Positions 9,018-19,512 of a stretch of 64,000 bases of DNA are shown piece by piece. The notes under the pieces were generated by a model, which saw only the letters and a list, made by a program, of their open reading frames with translations, was not told where the DNA came from and ran no database searches. How positions within the stretch are numbered: the first letter of the stretch is position 1; each line of letters opens with the position of its first letter. The position numbers and the translations under genes are program-made. Location: contig OZ006978.1 in the NCBI GenBank assembly GCA_963931155.1, forward strand, positions 1,364,001 to 1,428,000, read 5' to 3'. The DNA comes from CALXVA01 sp944392465. GTDB lineage: Bacteria > Bacillota > Clostridia > TANB77 > CAG-508.

Positions 9018-12000
9018 TGCCTAATAAATATCAGTTAGTTAATGAAATGGCAAATGAAACATTAAAAGAAATCACACAAAATGGTGAAGACTGGACAAAA
9101 TTTTTAAATACGGCAAGTAATAATTATAAATATTCTTTTAATGAACAAGTGCTAATATATGCTCAAAAACCAAATGCAACTGCTTGTGCAGATATAGAAA
9201 CATGGAATAACAGACTAAAAAGGTGGGTTAACAAAGGTGCTAAAGGTATAGCTCTAATTTCTATTGAAGATGGTAGAAGTGTCTTAAGGCATGTATTTGA
9301 TATTTCAGATACACATAGTGGTATAAATAGAAACATAAAATTGTGGGAAGTAAGATCTTCTTATGAAAATGGACTAATAGAAACATTAGAAAATAGTTTT
9401 GGCAATTTAGAGATAAAAAGTAATCTGGCTGAAGCTATTTATTCAAGCTCGATGAACTTAGTAGAAGATAATTATCAAGATTATTTAGTAGATTTAAGAG
9501 ATGTTTTAGAAAATAGTTCCTTACAAAATTTAAGTGAAGATGAATTAGAATCATTGTTTAAAGGTATATTGATAAATTCTATTTCATATATGACTTTAAA
9601 TAGATGTGGAATAGATCCTTTAGAGCATTTTAGCTATAATGATTTTGAATTAATAAAACAATTTGATACTAAAAGTGTTATATCAAGATTAGGTGCAGCC
9701 ACGAGCGATATATCAGAACAAATTATAAGAGAGATTGCTTCAAGTGTTAGAAATTTTGAAAAAAATATAAATCATACATTTGTAAATAATCAAAAAATTA
9801 ATTATCATAATAATGAAAATAAAAATAATGAAGGGAGAAATGATTATGATGAAGTTAGAATACAAACAAATGGGAGATTACCAGATACCACAAGTAGCAC
9901 TACCAAAAATCAAACAAATACCACAAGGCAGATTCTCGAGAATGAGAGAGAAATACCTAAAAGAATACAAAAAAGGACTATACGAGGAATTAATGCTAGA
10001 TTGCAAAATGGAGGAACATTTAGGAGAAATAGAAATGACAGCACAGAAAATGTTGAAAGAGATAATCAAGAGCCTAGCAGAGAAGAACAAGATAGACGAG
10101 AATTTGAAAGCACAAAATCAAATGCTTTGGGTACAGGAAATGAACGCAATAAAAAATCAAGCAGAAGAAATAGTGATACAGGAATTGATTTACAATTAAA
10201 CTTATTTACAGATTCTTATATACCACCAATAAAAGATTTACCTAGTGTAGATGAACAAAAAAATATTATACAAACACAAGCAGAAGTAGGAAATACTCCT
10301 GCTTTTACTTTTACACAAGAAATGGTAGATATAGCATTAAAAAATGGTACAGGACATGAGAATGGAAAATTTAGAGTGTATAGATTATATCAAGAAACAT
10401 TTTCCTCTAAAGAAAGAATAGATTTCTTAAAATCGGAATTTAATTATTTTGGTACAAATGGATTTAAAGGACTTGAAGGAATATGGGTAGAATATACACC
10501 AGGCAAAGGGTTAAAACTTTCTAAAAGTGGTTTTGAAAATAATCTTCAAGTAAATTGGAACACAATAGAAAAAAGAATTGGAGAAATTATTTTATCAGAT
10601 CAATATTTTACCAAAGAAGAAAAAGAAGATTATCAAAACTGGTTACAAAATGAATATGAAGATGAAAAATGGATGTTTGATAAAGTTTTAAATAAAGAAA
10701 TGGAAAATTATCAAACAGAGATAAATACAGAGAATATTGAAAAAAATTATAAATTACCTAATGGCAATTATTTTCATTTTCATACAAACGAAGAAGGCTA
10801 TTACTATTCTATATATGATAAATACGGTGTAGAACAAGATGGTGGATTACTAGAATATTCTGATAATGAAGAAAATCAAACTTTATCAGATATTAGAAAA
10901 AGATTAGCAGAATTTACAGATATTAAAGAACTTATAAATAAAGATTTAGAAGAAGTTAGTCGAGAATTTATTGATAATTTAGAGAATCATGAAAAAACAG
11001 AAGATGAAACAAAAGAAAGTTACATTGAGCAAGCACAAAATGTAATAAATTTATTTAAAGCAAGAGAAGAAAATGGGAAACCACTAGATAGAGAAGAATA
11101 TTATAAAACACAAAAAAAAATAAATTACCATATTGATGATAATTCTTTAGGGGAAGGTACTCCAAAAGAAAAAGTAGCAAGAAATATTGAAGCTATAAGA
11201 TTACTAAAGAAGTTAGAAGAGGAAAAAAGACTAGCAAATGAAAATGAACAAAAAATATTGTCCAATTATGTGGGTTGGGGTGGACTACCAGATGTTTTTG
11301 ATGAAAAGAAAACTAGTTGGAGTGAAGAATATAACACACTAAAAGGATTACTCTCAACAGAAGAATATGAATCTGCAAGAGCATCTACACTAACAGCTTT
11401 CTATACTCCACCAGTAGTTATTAGTGCAATATATCAAGCATTACAAAATATGGGACTAGAACAAGCAAACATTTTAGAGCCAAGTTGTGGTACAGGCAAT
11501 TTTTTAGGCATGTTGCCAAAAGCATTACAAAATTCTAACTTATATGGTATAGAACTGGACTCTATAAGTGGAAGAATTGCAAAACAGTTATATCAAAAAG
11601 CAGATATAAGAGTGGAAGGATATGAGAAAACAGATTTACCAGACTCATTTTTTGATGTTGCAATAGGGAATGTTCCTTTTGGGGATTTTAAAGTAAATGA
11701 TAGTAGATATGATAAAAATAATTTTTTAATCCATGATTATTTCTTTGCTAAAACTCTTGATAAAGTTAGACCTGGAGGAATTATTGCCTTTATAACTTCT
11801 AAAGGTACTATGGATAAGGAAAATATAGAAGTAAGAAAATATATTGCACAAAGAGCAGACTTATTAGGAGCTATAAGGTTACCAGACAATACATTTACAA
11901 AAAATGCAGGGACAAAAGTTACTTCTGACATTATATTCCTACAAAAAAGGGAAAGTCTAACAGATATAATGCCAGATTGGGTATATCTTGATAAAAATGA

Positions 12001-15000
12001 AAATGACATTACAATGAACAAGTATTTTGTAGATAATCCAGAAATGGTATTAGGAAATATGGAAATTGTTTCTACTGCTTATGGCTATGATTCAACATGT
12101 AAAGCTGATAATAGTATATCATTAAAAGAACAATTAAATTATGCTATTAGTAATATTCATGGAGAATTACAAGATTATATTATTGAAAATGAAGTAGAGC
12201 AGGAAGATACTTCAATTTCTGCACGTCCAAATGTAAAAAATTTCTCGTATACAGTTATTGATGATAAGATTTACTTTAGAGAAAATTCGAGAATGTATTT
12301 GCAAGATAATTTACCATTAACTAATCAAAATAGAATAAAAGGATTAATTGCCTTAAGAGAACAAGTTAGAGAATTAATAGATTTTCAATTAAAAGATCGT
12401 TCTGATGAGTATATACATATTGCTCAAAACAAGTTGAATGAACTATACGATAGATTTACTAAAGAATATGGATTGATTAATTCACGAGCTAATGAAAATG
12501 CTTTTTCAAACGATAGTAGTTTCTTCTTATTATGCTCACTTGAAAAATTAGATGGAGAAGGTAAGTTTGTTGGAAAAGCAGATATGTTCAGTAAAAGAAC
12601 TATAAAAGCTAAAAGACAAATAACAAAGGTAGATACAGCAGATGAAGCACTTATTATATCTATAAAAGAAAAAGCAAAAGTTGATTTAGATTATATGCAT
12701 AATCTATGTGGAATAGATATAGAAAAAATTGTAGAAAATTTACAAGGAGTTATATTTAGAGTTCCAGATAGAGGTAATCCTAATAATTGGGTAACAGCTG
12801 ATGAATATTTGTCTGGTAATGTTAGAGAAAAGCTAAAAATAGCAGAAGAATTTGCAAAAGAAGATTCTAGTTTCAATATAAATGTAGAAAAATTAAAAGA
12901 GGTCATACCTAAGGATTTAGGGGCAAGTGAAATAGGTGTGAAATTAGGCTCTACATGGATTCCAGCAGAAGTAATTAGAGAATTTATTTTTGAACTACTC
13001 GAAACACCAAGATATAATAGATGGGACATTCATGTTAAATATTCAAATATAACTTCCGAATGGTACATAGAAGGAAAAAGTGAAGATAGAGATAATGTAA
13101 AAGCATATTCTACTTATGGTACAACAAGAATAAATGCATATAAAATTATAGAGCAAACACTTAATTTAAAAGATGTTAAAGTATTTGACACTATTATAGA
13201 TGATGAGGGAAGAAAGCAAAGAGTATTAAACAAAAAAGAAACAGCTATTGCCTCAAATAAGCAAGACGCAATAAAAGAAGCCTTTTTAAATTGGATATGG
13301 GAAGATCCAGATAGAAGAAATAAATTAGTAAGACTTTATAATGATAAATTTAACTCAATAAGACCTCGTGAATATGATGGATCACATATAGATTTTGTAG
13401 GAATGAATCCAGAAAAGAAACTAAGACCTCATCAATTAAATGCTGTCGCTCATGTACTTTATGGAAAAAATGTCTTGTTAGCTCATGAAGTTGGAGCAGG
13501 AAAAACTTACGAAATGGTGGCAAGTGCAATGGAGTCAAAAAGATTAGGGTTATGTAATAAATCTCTTTTTGTAGTTCCTAACCATATAATAGAGCAATTT
13601 GCATCAGAATTTTTAGATTTATACCCAAGTGCAAATATTTTAGTTGCTACTAAAAAGGACTTTGAAACAAAAAATAGAAAGAAATTTTGTAGTCGAATTT
13701 CCACAGGTGGATATGATGCAATTATCATTGGACATAGTCAATTTGAAAAAATACCTATGTCAGTAGAAAGGCAAAAAACTATATTACAAGAACAAATAAA
13801 TGATATAACTAATGGAATTGCTGAAGAAAAAGCTAATAAAGGAGAATACTATACAATTAAGCAATTAGAAAAAACAAAAAGATCTTTAGAAACAAGACTT
13901 GAAAAGTTAAATAAACAAGAGAGAAAAGATGATGTAGTAACCTTTGAAGAATTAGGAGTTGACAAGCTATTCGTAGATGAGGCTCATAACTACAAAAACT
14001 TATTTTTATATACTAAAATGCGTAATGTAGGTGGTATTGCTCAAACAGAGGCTCAAAAATCTACTGATTTATTTATGAAATGTAGATATTTAGATGAGAT
14101 TACAAATGGAAAAGGGACAGTATTTGCGACAGGAACACCAGTTTCAAACAGTATGGCAGAGTTGTACACTATGCAAAGATATTTGCAATATGATGAATTA
14201 AAGAAGAACGGACTTGACCATTTTGATAATTGGGCTAGTACATTTGGAGAAACAGTAACAGCGATAGAATTAGCACCAGAGCGGAACTGGATATAGAGCA
14301 AAAACTAGATTTGCTAAATTTCATAATTTACCAGAGTTAATGTCAATGTTTAAAGAAATAGCTGATATTCAAACAGCTGACACTTTAAACTTACCAACAC
14401 CAGCTTTTGAAAATATAAATGTAGTAGTAAGACCAAGTGAAATACAACAAGAAATGGTGCAACAATTAGGAGAAAGAGCAGAAAATATTAGAAATGGAGC
14501 AGTAGATGCAACACAAGATAATATGCTGAAAATTACTAATGAAGGAAGAAAACTTGCTTTAGACCAAAGACTTATGAATCCTTTATTACCAGATGAGGAA
14601 AGTAGTAAAGTTAATTCTTGTGCAGATAATATATATAAAATATGGAATGAAAATCAAGATAAAAAATCTACTCAGTTAGTATTTTGCGATTTATCTACTC
14701 CTAAAGATTTAAAAGGCTATGAAAAAGAAGAATTTACAGATGTATATAATGAATTAAAGAAAAAGCTAATTCAAAAGGGAATACCGCCTAATGAAATAGC
14801 TTTTATTCATGAGGCAGATACAGAAGTAAAAAAGAAAGAATTATTTAGTAAAGTAAGACAAGGAACAGTAAGAGTGCTTATGGGATCAACACAAAAGATG
14901 GGAGCAGGTACGAATGTTCAAAATAAATTAATTGCAACTCATCATTTAGATTGTGCATGGAAACCATCAGACTTAACGCAACGAAATGGTAGAATGATTA

Positions 15001-15911
15001 GACAGCATAATGATAATAAAAATGTATATGTTTATTACTATGTAACAGAGAAAACATTTGATAGTTATATGTACCAATTAGTAGAACAAAAGCAAAAGTT
15101 TATATCTCAAATAATGACATCAAAGACTCCAGCAAGAACAATGGAAGATATTGACGATAAGGCTCTAACTTATGGTGAAATCAAGGCACTAGCCACAGGA
15201 AATCCATTAATTTTGGAAAAAACAACACTAGATACAGAAGTTTCAAAACTAAAATTATTGAAACAAGAATTTATGAATCAAAGATATTCTTTGCAAGATA
15301 AAGTTATAAAATATTTTCCAGAGGAAATAGCAAGACTAAATAATAAAATAGCTGCGATGGAAGAAGATACAGTAAAATTAGAAGAATATACCAAACCTAA
15401 TAAAGATGGATTCTCTCCTATGAAAATAGAAGGTATTATATATTCTGAAAAGCAAGACGCAGGTAAAAAATTATTAGAGTGTGTACAAAATTTAAAAAGT
15501 ATGGAAGAAAAAGATATTGGAGAATATAGAGGCTTTAATATGACTGTTAGTTTTGATTCTTTTTCAAAAAATATTAAGCTTAAACTAAAAAATAAGTTTA
15601 GTTATTTGATAGATTTAGGAACTGATATAAATGGTAATATAACTAGAATAAATAATTGTTTAGAAAATATAGCTAAAGATATACCAACAGAAAGAGAAAA
15701 GCTAGATAATACAATGTTTCAATTAGAAAATGCAAAACAAGAAATACAAAAAGAATTTCCAAAAGAACAAGAATTAAAAGAAAAATTACAAAAACTAGAC
15801 AAAATAAATGCAGAACTAAAAATAAATGATAATGATCATGAAATGTTAGGAGATGAGCAAGAAGAAAAAGAAGAAAAACAGACTAATAAAAAATCTCCAG
15901 AGCGTTGTTAA
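9017..15911 (+). CDS. LtrC-like N6-adenine methylase / SNF2-type helicase, broken by an extra C at 14282
   Basis: A giant ICE protein (about 2298 residues if joined). The N-terminal ArdC/LtrC-like domain (YSFNEQVLIYAQKPNATACA) leads to a low-complexity stretch overlapping tnpV. A methyltransferase follows, with EPSCGTGNF near residue 820 and NVPF near 884. An SF2 helicase then has HEVGAGKT (about 1490), VDEAH (about 1650), ATGTPVSNS, and motif VI QRNGRMIRQ in the second frame. In frame, the first part ends ELAPE-R-N-W-I-stop at 14294-14296. Removing C14282 restores ELAPEGTGYRAKTRFAKF, the sequence I know from the family, and runs to the TAA at 15909-15911. It probably protects or processes transferring DNA. 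See findings for the CGG pattern. Confidence 0.88.
9846..10199 (+). CDS. tnpV: TnpV-like protein nested in another frame of the helicase gene
   Basis: A 117-residue basic protein lying wholly inside the methylase-helicase ORF, in a different forward frame. It reads MKLEYKQMGDYQIPQ, LPKIKQIPQGRFSRMREKYL, QNQMLWVQEMNAIKNQAEEI, QELIY, matching from memory the pattern of transposon-encoded TnpV proteins. AAGGGAG at 9831-9837 stands 8 bases before ATG 9846 (9849 is also ATG). In the host frame this stretch is a low-complexity Asn/Arg/Glu/Thr linker, as expected where the second frame carries the conserved protein. Function unknown. Recognition is by memory, so moderate confidence. Confidence 0.75.
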   Translation: MMKLEYKQMGDYQIPQVALPKIKQIPQGRFSRMREKYLKEYKKGLYEELMLDCKMEEHLGEIEMTAQKMLKEIIKSLAEKNKIDENLKAQNQMLWVQEMNAIKNQAEEIVIQELIYN

Positions 15912-15933
15912 TTTGAAATTCTTATGGTATAAT
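15905..15933 (+). promoter_or_regulatory. Promoter before the small gene at 15973
   Basis: TTGTTA (15905-15910), a 17-bp spacer, and an extended -10 TGGTATAAT with TATAAT at 15928-15933. The -35 box overlaps the end of the helicase gene. Confidence 0.65.
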
Positions 15934-15972
15934 TTTTTTGTAAGATAAAAATAATTAATGGGGAAATTTGTA

Positions 15973-16263
15973 ATGTTAAAAAAGAAAGTAAAAATTGAAT
16001 TATCTAATGAAGAACAAAGAATAATCTTATATGCGTTAAACGAATTAAGGACAGGATTAATACAAGAAAATAAATACACAGATGTTGTTAATGAAGCCAT
16101 AGGAAAATTAAAAAATAAAATGAAAGCTGATAGATATGATCTAGGAGTTATATTAAATGCTCTAGATAGAAAAAGAAAAAAAGAACTTGCTAAAGGAAAT
16201 GATACAGAACAGATGGACTATTTGATTTTAAGGTTACTTAAAATATATGAAACATTAAAATAG
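15973..16263 (+). CDS. Small hypothetical ICE protein, paralogue of the product at 26233
   Basis: A 96-residue charged helical protein. The segment LYALNELRTGLIQENKYTDVV resembles LNALNEFRNNKLEQNIDTEI in the 72-residue product at 26233, so the two are probable relatives. ATG 15973 is chosen over the in-frame ATG at 15958 because only the later one has a purine-rich GGGGAAA stretch upstream. It has its own promoter (15905-15933). The function is unknown. Confidence 0.7.
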   Translation: MLKKKVKIELSNEEQRIILYALNELRTGLIQENKYTDVVNEAIGKLKNKMKADRYDLGVILNALDRKRKKELAKGNDTEQMDYLILRLLKIYETLK

Positions 16264-16285
16264 TAACTGATATAGGAGATTAAAA

Positions 16286-16912
16286 ATGATAAATATTTTA
16301 GTTCACGGACTAGGTCAAACAGATAAAAGCTGGGATAGAGTAAAAGGAATATTAAATCAAGATAATATAAATGTTGAAACACCTAATCTGTTTAAAATTG
16401 CTAAAAACTATCAATTAACTTATGAAAATTTATTTACAGCATTTGTAGACTATTGTAATTCATTTAGTGATAAATTAAATTTAGTTGGTCTTTCATTAGG
16501 TGGAATACTTGCTATTGATTATGCAACATTACATCCTGAAAAAGTAAATTCTATTATCATTTGTGCAGTACCTTATGAGATACCAAAAAAATTATTTAAA
16601 ATACAAAATTTTATATTTAAGTTTATGCCTAAAAGAACTTTTGACAACATTGGGATTTCAAAAGAAAATTTTATACAATTAACTAACTCTATGGCAGAAT
16701 TAAATATAGAAGAAAAAATATCAAAATTAAAATGTCCTACAATAGTTGTATGTGGAGAAAAAGATTCTGCAACCATAGAAGGTGCAAAGAAATTAAATGA
16801 ATATATAAAAAATAGCGAATTAAAAATAATAAAAAATGCAGGACATGAATTAAATATTGATGCACCTGATAAATTTGCAGAAATAATAAAGGAATTTTTA
16901 GTAAACAAATAG
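16286..16912 (+). CDS. Alpha/beta hydrolase
   Basis: A 208-residue cytoplasmic alpha/beta hydrolase. HGLGQTDKSW forms the oxyanion region, and the nucleophile elbow GLSLGG has Ser near residue 70. The acid is in CGEKDSAT and the catalytic His in NAGHELN, so the triad is complete. AGGAG precedes ATG 16286. It lies ahead of a MerR regulator and an ABC-2 exporter and may detoxify a compound that the exporter removes; that link is inference. The substrate cannot be read from the sequence. Confidence 0.85.
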   Translation: MINILVHGLGQTDKSWDRVKGILNQDNINVETPNLFKIAKNYQLTYENLFTAFVDYCNSFSDKLNLVGLSLGGILAIDYATLHPEKVNSIIICAVPYEIPKKLFKIQNFIFKFMPKRTFDNIGISKENFIQLTNSMAELNIEEKISKLKCPTIVVCGEKDSATIEGAKKLNEYIKNSELKIIKNAGHELNIDAPDKFAEIIKEFLVNK

Positions 16913-16932
16913 TAAGTTATAAGGGAGAAAAG

Positions 16933-17682
16933 ATGAAAGAATATAATACTTCTGAAATGGCAAAGGAATTTAATATACACCCTAATACAGTACGATTTTA
17001 TGAAGATATTGAATTTTTACCAAAAATTCCAAGAAAGGAAAATGGATATAGAACATATAATCAGATTCATTTTGAACAATTAAAACTAATAAGAATAGGC
17101 TTAAAAAGTGAATTATTACAAAACGGACTAAGAAAGCAAGTGATTGACATTATAAAAGCATCAGCCAAAGGAAAGTATAATGAAGCATTAGAACTTGCTA
17201 GAATACATTTAGAAAGTATAAATAAAGAAGAAAAAAATGCAGCAGAAGCAATAGAAATTGTAGAAAATAATTTTTTAAAAGAAATTGCAGAATATTCTAA
17301 AACATATACAAGAAAGCAAGTTGCTGATTATTTAGAATTGACAATAGATACATTAAGAAATTGGGAATTAAATGGTCTTTTAAGAATAAAAAGGAAAGAA
17401 AACGGTTATAGAATATATAATGAAGATGATATAAAAAGAATAAAAATTATTCGTTCGTTAAGGTGTGCAAATTTTTCATTATCTGCAATATTAAGGCTTT
17501 TAGGAAATCTAGATAATGAAAATAATGTAGATATAAAACATATAATTGATACACCAAAAGAGAATGAAGATATTGTTTCTGTATGTGATAAACTATTAAC
17601 TTCACTAACAAATGCAAAAGATGAATGTAATAAAATGATTATTCAAATAAAAAAGATGAAAAAAATAAACCCTCCAGTTTAA
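16933..17682 (+). CDS. MerR-family regulator with two MerR DNA-binding domains
   Basis: A 249-residue transcription regulator. The N-terminal winged helix has SEMAKEFNIHPNTVRFYED and RKENGYRTYN. A second MerR-type domain near residue 120 has RKQVADYLELTIDTLRNWE and RKENGYRIYN. Usual MerR proteins have one such domain followed by a dimerisation helix. GGGAG precedes ATG 16933. It is followed by a terminator and an ABC-2 exporter, which it probably controls. No cysteine-rich metal-binding loop is seen, so an organic inducer is more likely. Confidence 0.85.
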   Translation: MKEYNTSEMAKEFNIHPNTVRFYEDIEFLPKIPRKENGYRTYNQIHFEQLKLIRIGLKSELLQNGLRKQVIDIIKASAKGKYNEALELARIHLESINKEEKNAAEAIEIVENNFLKEIAEYSKTYTRKQVADYLELTIDTLRNWELNGLLRIKRKENGYRIYNEDDIKRIKIIRSLRCANFSLSAILRLLGNLDNENNVDIKHIIDTPKENEDIVSVCDKLLTSLTNAKDECNKMIIQIKKMKKINPPV

Positions 17683-17712
17683 CACCAGACTTTGTCTTGG
17701 TGTTATTATTTT
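17681..17712 (+). terminator. Hairpin between MerR gene and exporter genes
   Basis: AACACCAGAC (17681-17690) pairs with GTCTTGGTGTT (17694-17704) with one bulge, followed by ATTATTTTG. It is a partial terminator or a leader structure controlling the ABC genes. Confidence 0.55.
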
Positions 17713-17734
17713 GTAGGAAAGGAGGAAAGAATAT

Positions 17735-18466
17735 ATGGAAAATGTGATTGAAGTAAAAAACTTAAAAAAATCGTTCAATAATCATCAGGTTTTAAATAAT
17801 GTAAGTATTTCTGTTAAAAATGGAGAAATATTTGGGCTATTAGGTGCAAATGGAGCAGGAAAAAGTACACTAATTGATTGTATTTTAGGAACTAAAAATA
17901 TAGATAGTGGTACGGTTGCTTTATTGGGAATGAATCCTATAAAAGAAAGAAAAAAGTTGTTTGAAAAGGTAGGGGTACAATTTCAAGAAACAAAATATCC
18001 AGATAAAATGCTAGTTTACGAGCTATGCGAAGAAACAGAATCACTTTATAAAGAGGCATTGAATTATAAAGAATTATTAAAAACATTTGGAATATACGAA
18101 AAGACGAATAGTCCGATTAGTGAATTATCAGGAGGACAGAAACAAAAGCTATTTATTGTTTTAGCACTTATTCCAAATCCAAAAGTAATGTTTTTAGACG
18201 AACTAACAACAGGACTAGATCCGAAAGCAAGACGAGAAGTTTGGAAAGCATTACAAAAACTGAAAAATCAAGGAATTGCTATATTTTTGGTATCACATTA
18301 TATGGATGAAGTAGAAAAATTATGTGATAAAATAGCCATTTTAAAAAATGGGAAGATATGTTTTTATGGAACAGTACAAGAGGCAATAAAACAAAGTCCT
18401 TATGAAAAATTAGAAGATACATATCTTTGGTATTCAGGAGAGGAGGAATCAAATGAAGGCATTTAG
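17735..18466 (+). CDS. ABC-2 type exporter, ATP-binding subunit
   Basis: A 243-residue ABC ATPase. Walker A is GANGAGKST, the Q-loop is VQFQE, the signature LSGGQKQKL, Walker B VMFLDELTTGLDP, and the H-loop VSHYMDE. AAAGGAGG precedes ATG 17735. It overlaps the permease gene by 14 bp, so the two form a transporter. With the adjacent MerR regulator and hydrolase it looks like a drug or lipid export cassette. Confidence 0.92.
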   Translation: MENVIEVKNLKKSFNNHQVLNNVSISVKNGEIFGLLGANGAGKSTLIDCILGTKNIDSGTVALLGMNPIKERKKLFEKVGVQFQETKYPDKMLVYELCEETESLYKEALNYKELLKTFGIYEKTNSPISELSGGQKQKLFIVLALIPNPKVMFLDELTTGLDPKARREVWKALQKLKNQGIAIFLVSHYMDEVEKLCDKIAILKNGKICFYGTVQEAIKQSPYEKLEDTYLWYSGEEESNEGI

Positions 18467-19196
18467 CACATTTTTGAAAACAGAATTAAAATTATCATTT
18501 AGAGGGATAGATATGTTTATTTTTGCAATATGTTTGCCTGTAGTAATCTTGGTATTAATAGGAATTATAAATGGTAATAATCCAGCTTTTGAGGGAGCTG
18601 ACTATACATTTTTAGACCAATCCTTTGGAGCAATATCAACAATAGCAATATGTGCAGGAGGTTTAATGGGATTGCCTTTAGTTCTATCTGGATATAGAGA
18701 ACAAAAAATATTAAAGCGATTAAAAGTTACACCAGCTAGTCCAGTTATGCTTTTAGCAGTTCAATTAATTATTTATATGATATATTCTGTAATATCTTTA
18801 GCTTTGATATTTATTGTAGCAAAAGTGTTTTGGAATTTTAGTATAAAAGGAAATATACTTCAATTTTTAGGTACATATTTTTTAGTAATGTTATCAATGT
18901 TTAGTATTGGACTGATGGTAGGAGGAATTGCTAAAAATAGTAAATCAGCAGGAAGCATAGCAAGCATTTTATATTTTCCAATGCTAATTTTTTCTGGAGC
19001 AACACTTCCTTATGAAGTTATGCCAGGAATAATGCAAAAAATAGTAGATATATTACCATTAACACAAGGAATTAAAATTTTAAAGGCTTCAACGCTTGGA
19101 TTACCAATAGACAATATAATATTTCCTATTATTCTTATGATTTTAATTTTTGTAGTGTGTATTGTAATATCAGTTAAATTCTTTAAATGGGAATAA
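18453..19196 (+). CDS. ABC-2 type exporter, permease subunit
   Basis: A 247-residue membrane protein with six hydrophobic segments, typical of ABC-2 permeases (AGGLMGLPLVLSGYREQKIL, then YFPMLIFSGATLPYEVMPG). GAGGAGG lies just before ATG 18453. The start overlaps the ATPase gene by 14 bp, indicating coupled translation. The transported compound is unknown. Two hairpin terminators follow. Confidence 0.88.
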   Translation: MKAFSTFLKTELKLSFRGIDMFIFAICLPVVILVLIGIINGNNPAFEGADYTFLDQSFGAISTIAICAGGLMGLPLVLSGYREQKILKRLKVTPASPVMLLAVQLIIYMIYSVISLALIFIVAKVFWNFSIKGNILQFLGTYFLVMLSMFSIGLMVGGIAKNSKSAGSIASILYFPMLIFSGATLPYEVMPGIMQKIVDILPLTQGIKILKASTLGLPIDNIIFPIILMILIFVVCIVISVKFFKWE

Positions 19197-19204
19197 TAAA
19201 GTTG

Positions 19205-19237
19205 AGCAGGTGGTTAGTTGATAAGCACTTGCTTTTA
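19205..19237 (+). terminator. Weak terminator after the exporter genes
   Basis: AGCAGGTG (19205-19212) pairs with CACTTGCT (19226-19233), one G-T pair, followed by TTTTA. It is backed up by a stronger hairpin at 19274. Confidence 0.5.
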
Positions 19238-19273
19238 TGATAATATATTCAAAAACAAATTACATGTATACTT

Positions 19274-19311
19274 TTAGATGTAAATAATAGAGTTTACATC
19301 TAATTTTTTTG
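19274..19311 (+). terminator. Strong terminator before the IS110 element
   Basis: Perfect 11-bp arms TTAGATGTAAA (19274-19284) and TTTACATCTAA (19293-19303), an 8-base loop, then an uninterrupted T run. It insulates the ABC operon from the insertion sequence. Confidence 0.8.
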
Positions 19312-19319
19312 GTTGTAAA

Positions 19320-19512
19320 ATTATTTACAAAGAATTTAAGTTAGAACATCAAATTACAGAGGTCTTTGAATCTATCAACTTGACAGTTCGACTTTTATTC
19401 CTATTATTAATTTAGTTTTAGATAGTGAGGGCGTTTGACTCTATATAACAAGCATGATGAAATAATAGTAGAGGTAAAAGACTTAAGTTCAAAAAGAAAG
19501 TAGGTGAATAAT
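19320..19512 (+). ncRNA. Candidate bridge-RNA region of the IS110 element
   Basis: About 190 noncoding bases directly upstream of the transposase. IS110-family elements are known to encode a guide (bridge) RNA in a noncoding end, usually upstream of the gene in the IS110 subgroup. Short complementary segments are visible, but I could not define the two loops. The call rests on position and family knowledge. Confidence 0.4.

Noticed and set aside
14340..15911. Second half of the helicase as an independent gene starting at 14340
   Set aside because: No ribosome binding site; the frame is open and homologous upstream to 14283, so it continues the protein across the C insertion.
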